Made by a program: the position numbers and the translations under genes
Shown here: positions 62,430 to 64,000 of the stretch, piece by piece
Position numbering within the stretch: position 1 is the first letter of the stretch
Layout of the letters: each line of letters begins with the position of its first letter
Assembly: GCA_963969495.1 (NCBI GenBank)
Contig: OZ018321.1
Coordinates: forward strand, 190,782,985 to 190,846,984
DNA length: 64,000 bases
DNA from: Ceratothoa steindachneri
Taxonomy: Eukaryota > Arthropoda > Malacostraca > Isopoda > Cymothoidae
Reading direction: 5' to 3'
Notes under the pieces: generated by a model
Seen by the model: only the letters and a program-made list of their open reading frames with translations
Databases searched by the model: none
What the model was told of the DNA's origin: nothing

Positions 62430-63441
62430 CTATCGCGCCATCTGATTCTGATTCCTCAGGATGTTCGAAGTATTTGGCCCTTGAACATCTATCTGGCGAC
62501 CCTTGCCACTTATAGCCAATGAAGCAGGGAACTTGCTTTCTGGCGCCAAAACAGTTTCTGGAGCAACCTTTTTTTGCATCCACATGACACTGTCTGGCCA
62601 AGTCCTGTGGCCACGATGGTTAAGTCATAGAAACTGGTACAAGCATTTTATCTTCGAGGGCCCAACCTTTAGTCTTCAATATTTGGATAGTTAGGCTTAG
62701 CTACATGTGCTGTTTTGTCGATGATAGTAGCACACATGTCGCGCCTCAGATGCAACATGAAGACATTTTCAGTAGGCGGCAACAATTTCAGCAAAGTTGC
62801 CTCGTTCGTGAGGAATTTTTTAGCCCTGGCATCTGACAATGACATTCGTGGTATAGCATTACTTTTTGCATAAGTCGTAATCATAAGATCTCGAGCTTGG
62901 TTGATCAAGTCATCCGTAATATTAAACTGCCCATTTTCGCTAAATGCTTCAAGCGCACTGGTGTTGACCTCGGTCGACGCAGTAAACCATCTTTCTTGCT
63001 GGTGAAGTAAGGGTGATTTGTAGTATCCTTTCCACTAAAACTATGTAGAAATGGCAGCAATTTGCATTGTGATGGCTGAAGGGATTTTGCAATTTCATGA
63101 ATTGGCAAATAACGCAAATAACGCAATGGCCCAGTTCTGACCCAGACATCATCAAGCTGTGTCATGAGTGTTGATGCATAATAATAGATGCATAGAGTTA
63201 TGACAGCAGTGCCATTGCCAGTGGCCATTCAGCTGCATCCTTTTTCACAGAAAAGATGGTGTGGAGAATGATTCTAGTGTCCCCTTCTTACTGTGTTGAT
63301 TCAAGCTCATGAACGTTGGACACAGTTCCTCCTGTTAGAACAACTGACTTGGACATTTCTTGAAAGCCACCACCAATGTAGAGGGATCTTGATCCCATGA
63401 ATAAACTTTCCGTTTCTACATCACTCAAATAATTGGACATT
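62430..63441 (-). pseudogene. Uncharacterised multi-copy family pseudogene (ADTR-I-LH / Cys-rich tail)
   Basis: In broken minus-strand frames: MGSRSLYIGGGFQEMSKSVV, EGDTRIILHTIFSV (about 63290-63250, cf. EADTRIILH), NGTAVITLCIYYYAS (about 63215-63170, cf. DTDVLVL-YY), VWVRTGPLRYLRYLPIHEIA (about 63150-63090), LLPFLHSFSGKDTTNH (about 63055-63010, cf. LTGCDTTS), ATLLKLLPPTENVFMLHLRR (about 62800-62740), and a Cys-rich end CHVDAKKGCSRNCFGARKQV (about 62590-62530) resembling CxCKKGCxxxCxCRK. This is an unnamed family frequent in invertebrate genomes; the Asp residues and GCD motif suggest a nuclease- or transposase-like core, but function is unknown. Several frameshifts and stops (for example in ESTQ*EGDTR). 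Confidence 0.55.
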
Positions 63442-63571
63442 TAGATCAGAAGTTGAAATTTGTTCTGATTGCTTGGAAAGAGCTCTCTTGGGTCTGGAGC
63501 ATTATACTGGCTCCAAGGCCAGTTTAAGGAGCTGCAAGGCCCGTAGCACAAGAAACAGCCGGGCTCCCACC

Positions 63572-63574
<3 letters not shown>

Positions 63575-63630
<56 letters not shown>
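63575..63630. repeat. (TA)n microsatellite
   Basis: TA run directly left of the last Tc1-like element. Confidence 0.96.
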
Positions 63631-63634
<4 letters not shown>

Positions 63635-64000
63635 CTGGTCATAAGTATAGGACCAGCTTAAAAACTGTAAAAATAGACATTTCGCACCTTCCGATAATAA
63701 TAAGGTTCCATTGAAGCTTCGATATACTAAACGCTAAATTGTAGCTGAGACAAACAAAGGTAGTTGGTAGTTTAAACAAATTAAAGAGAAAAGACAGCTT
63801 ACTCAAATGAGCTGCTCAACAGTTGATCAAAAGTTTAAGAGCACAGCGCATAATAGTCTAAATTTGCGCAAATTCTAGGATTCTATGTCATTTATTGTTT
63901 GGAGCTCACGGTGTTAAGACTTCATTATTTGAACGTGGTCGGATCGTTGAACTACACAAGCAAGGCCTGTCGCAGCGTGATATCGCTGCCGAGATTGGAC
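63631..64000 (+). mobile_element. Tc1-like element, 5' part, cut by window end
   Basis: Begins at (TA)n with AATTCTGGTCATAAGTATAG, which looks like a Tc1-type terminal repeat. At 63913-63999 the frame reads VKTSLFERGRIVELHKQGLS then QRDIAAEIG, the N-terminal helix-turn-helix of Tc1 transposases. The nearest ATG (63885) is in another frame, so a frameshift or a different start is implied. Catalytic part lies beyond the window; whether the element is intact cannot be judged. Confidence 0.72.

Overview
This is AT-rich eukaryotic, clearly animal, genomic DNA made almost entirely of decayed mobile elements and simple repeats. I see no intact protein-coding host gene. The mix (mariner, Tc1 and maT-type transposases, hAT-type non-autonomous elements, Penelope-like elements with GIY-YIG nucleases, CR1/Jockey-type non-LTR remnants, two or three uncharacterised multi-copy gene families known from arthropod and cnidarian genomes, and very long pure (TA)n arrays) fits an invertebrate, most likely an arthropod. 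The sequence alone does not settle the species.

Layout. 1-0.7 kb: tail of a Tc1-like transposase cut by the window edge. 1.2-1.9 kb: a 45-bp minisatellite. 5.0-6.4 kb: a minus-strand Penelope-like element ending in (TA)n. 6.7-9.1 kb: a degenerate non-LTR retrotransposon. 9.9-10.1 kb: a tRNA-like foldback. 10.2-11.9 kb: a decayed mariner with both inverted ends, set among (TA)n arrays and two Penelope 3' ends. 13.5-14.6 kb: a 39-bp minisatellite with a 155-bp higher-order period. 16.5-22.6 kb: two uncharacterised-family pseudogenes, a CR1 tail, a mariner remnant and a hAT-like element. 23-30.3 kb: hAT-like elements, hairpins and an internally deleted mariner. 30.4-34 kb: Tc1 remnant, Jockey-type 3' end, and a hAT-like element with a second copy of the deleted mariner inside it. 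36-37.4 kb: a maT-type transposase between (TA)n arrays. 43.1-46.9 kb: two minisatellites (25 and 27 bp), the second split by a third copy of the same deleted mariner. 47.3-50.9 kb: a second Penelope-like element whose 3' UTR appears to be split by a retrocopy of an uncharacterised gene. 51-52.1 kb: an unexplained block richer in G+C. 54.2-57.4 kb: inverted mariner tails and two non-LTR remnants. 58.8-59.4 kb: a CpG-rich ORF region. 62.4-63.4 kb: another uncharacterised-family pseudogene. 63.6 kb to the end: the start of another Tc1-like element.

The coherent story is genome parasitism, not an operon or pathway. TA-targeting elements and Penelope 3' ends repeatedly sit against (TA)n arrays, and nested insertions give a relative order of events: minisatellite before mariner, hAT before mariner, Penelope before retrocopy. 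The most notable observations are three mariners sharing one internal deletion, four Penelope 3' ends abutting (TA)n, the five-stop retrocopy, and several long hairpins, two of which carry tRNA-promoter-like boxes.
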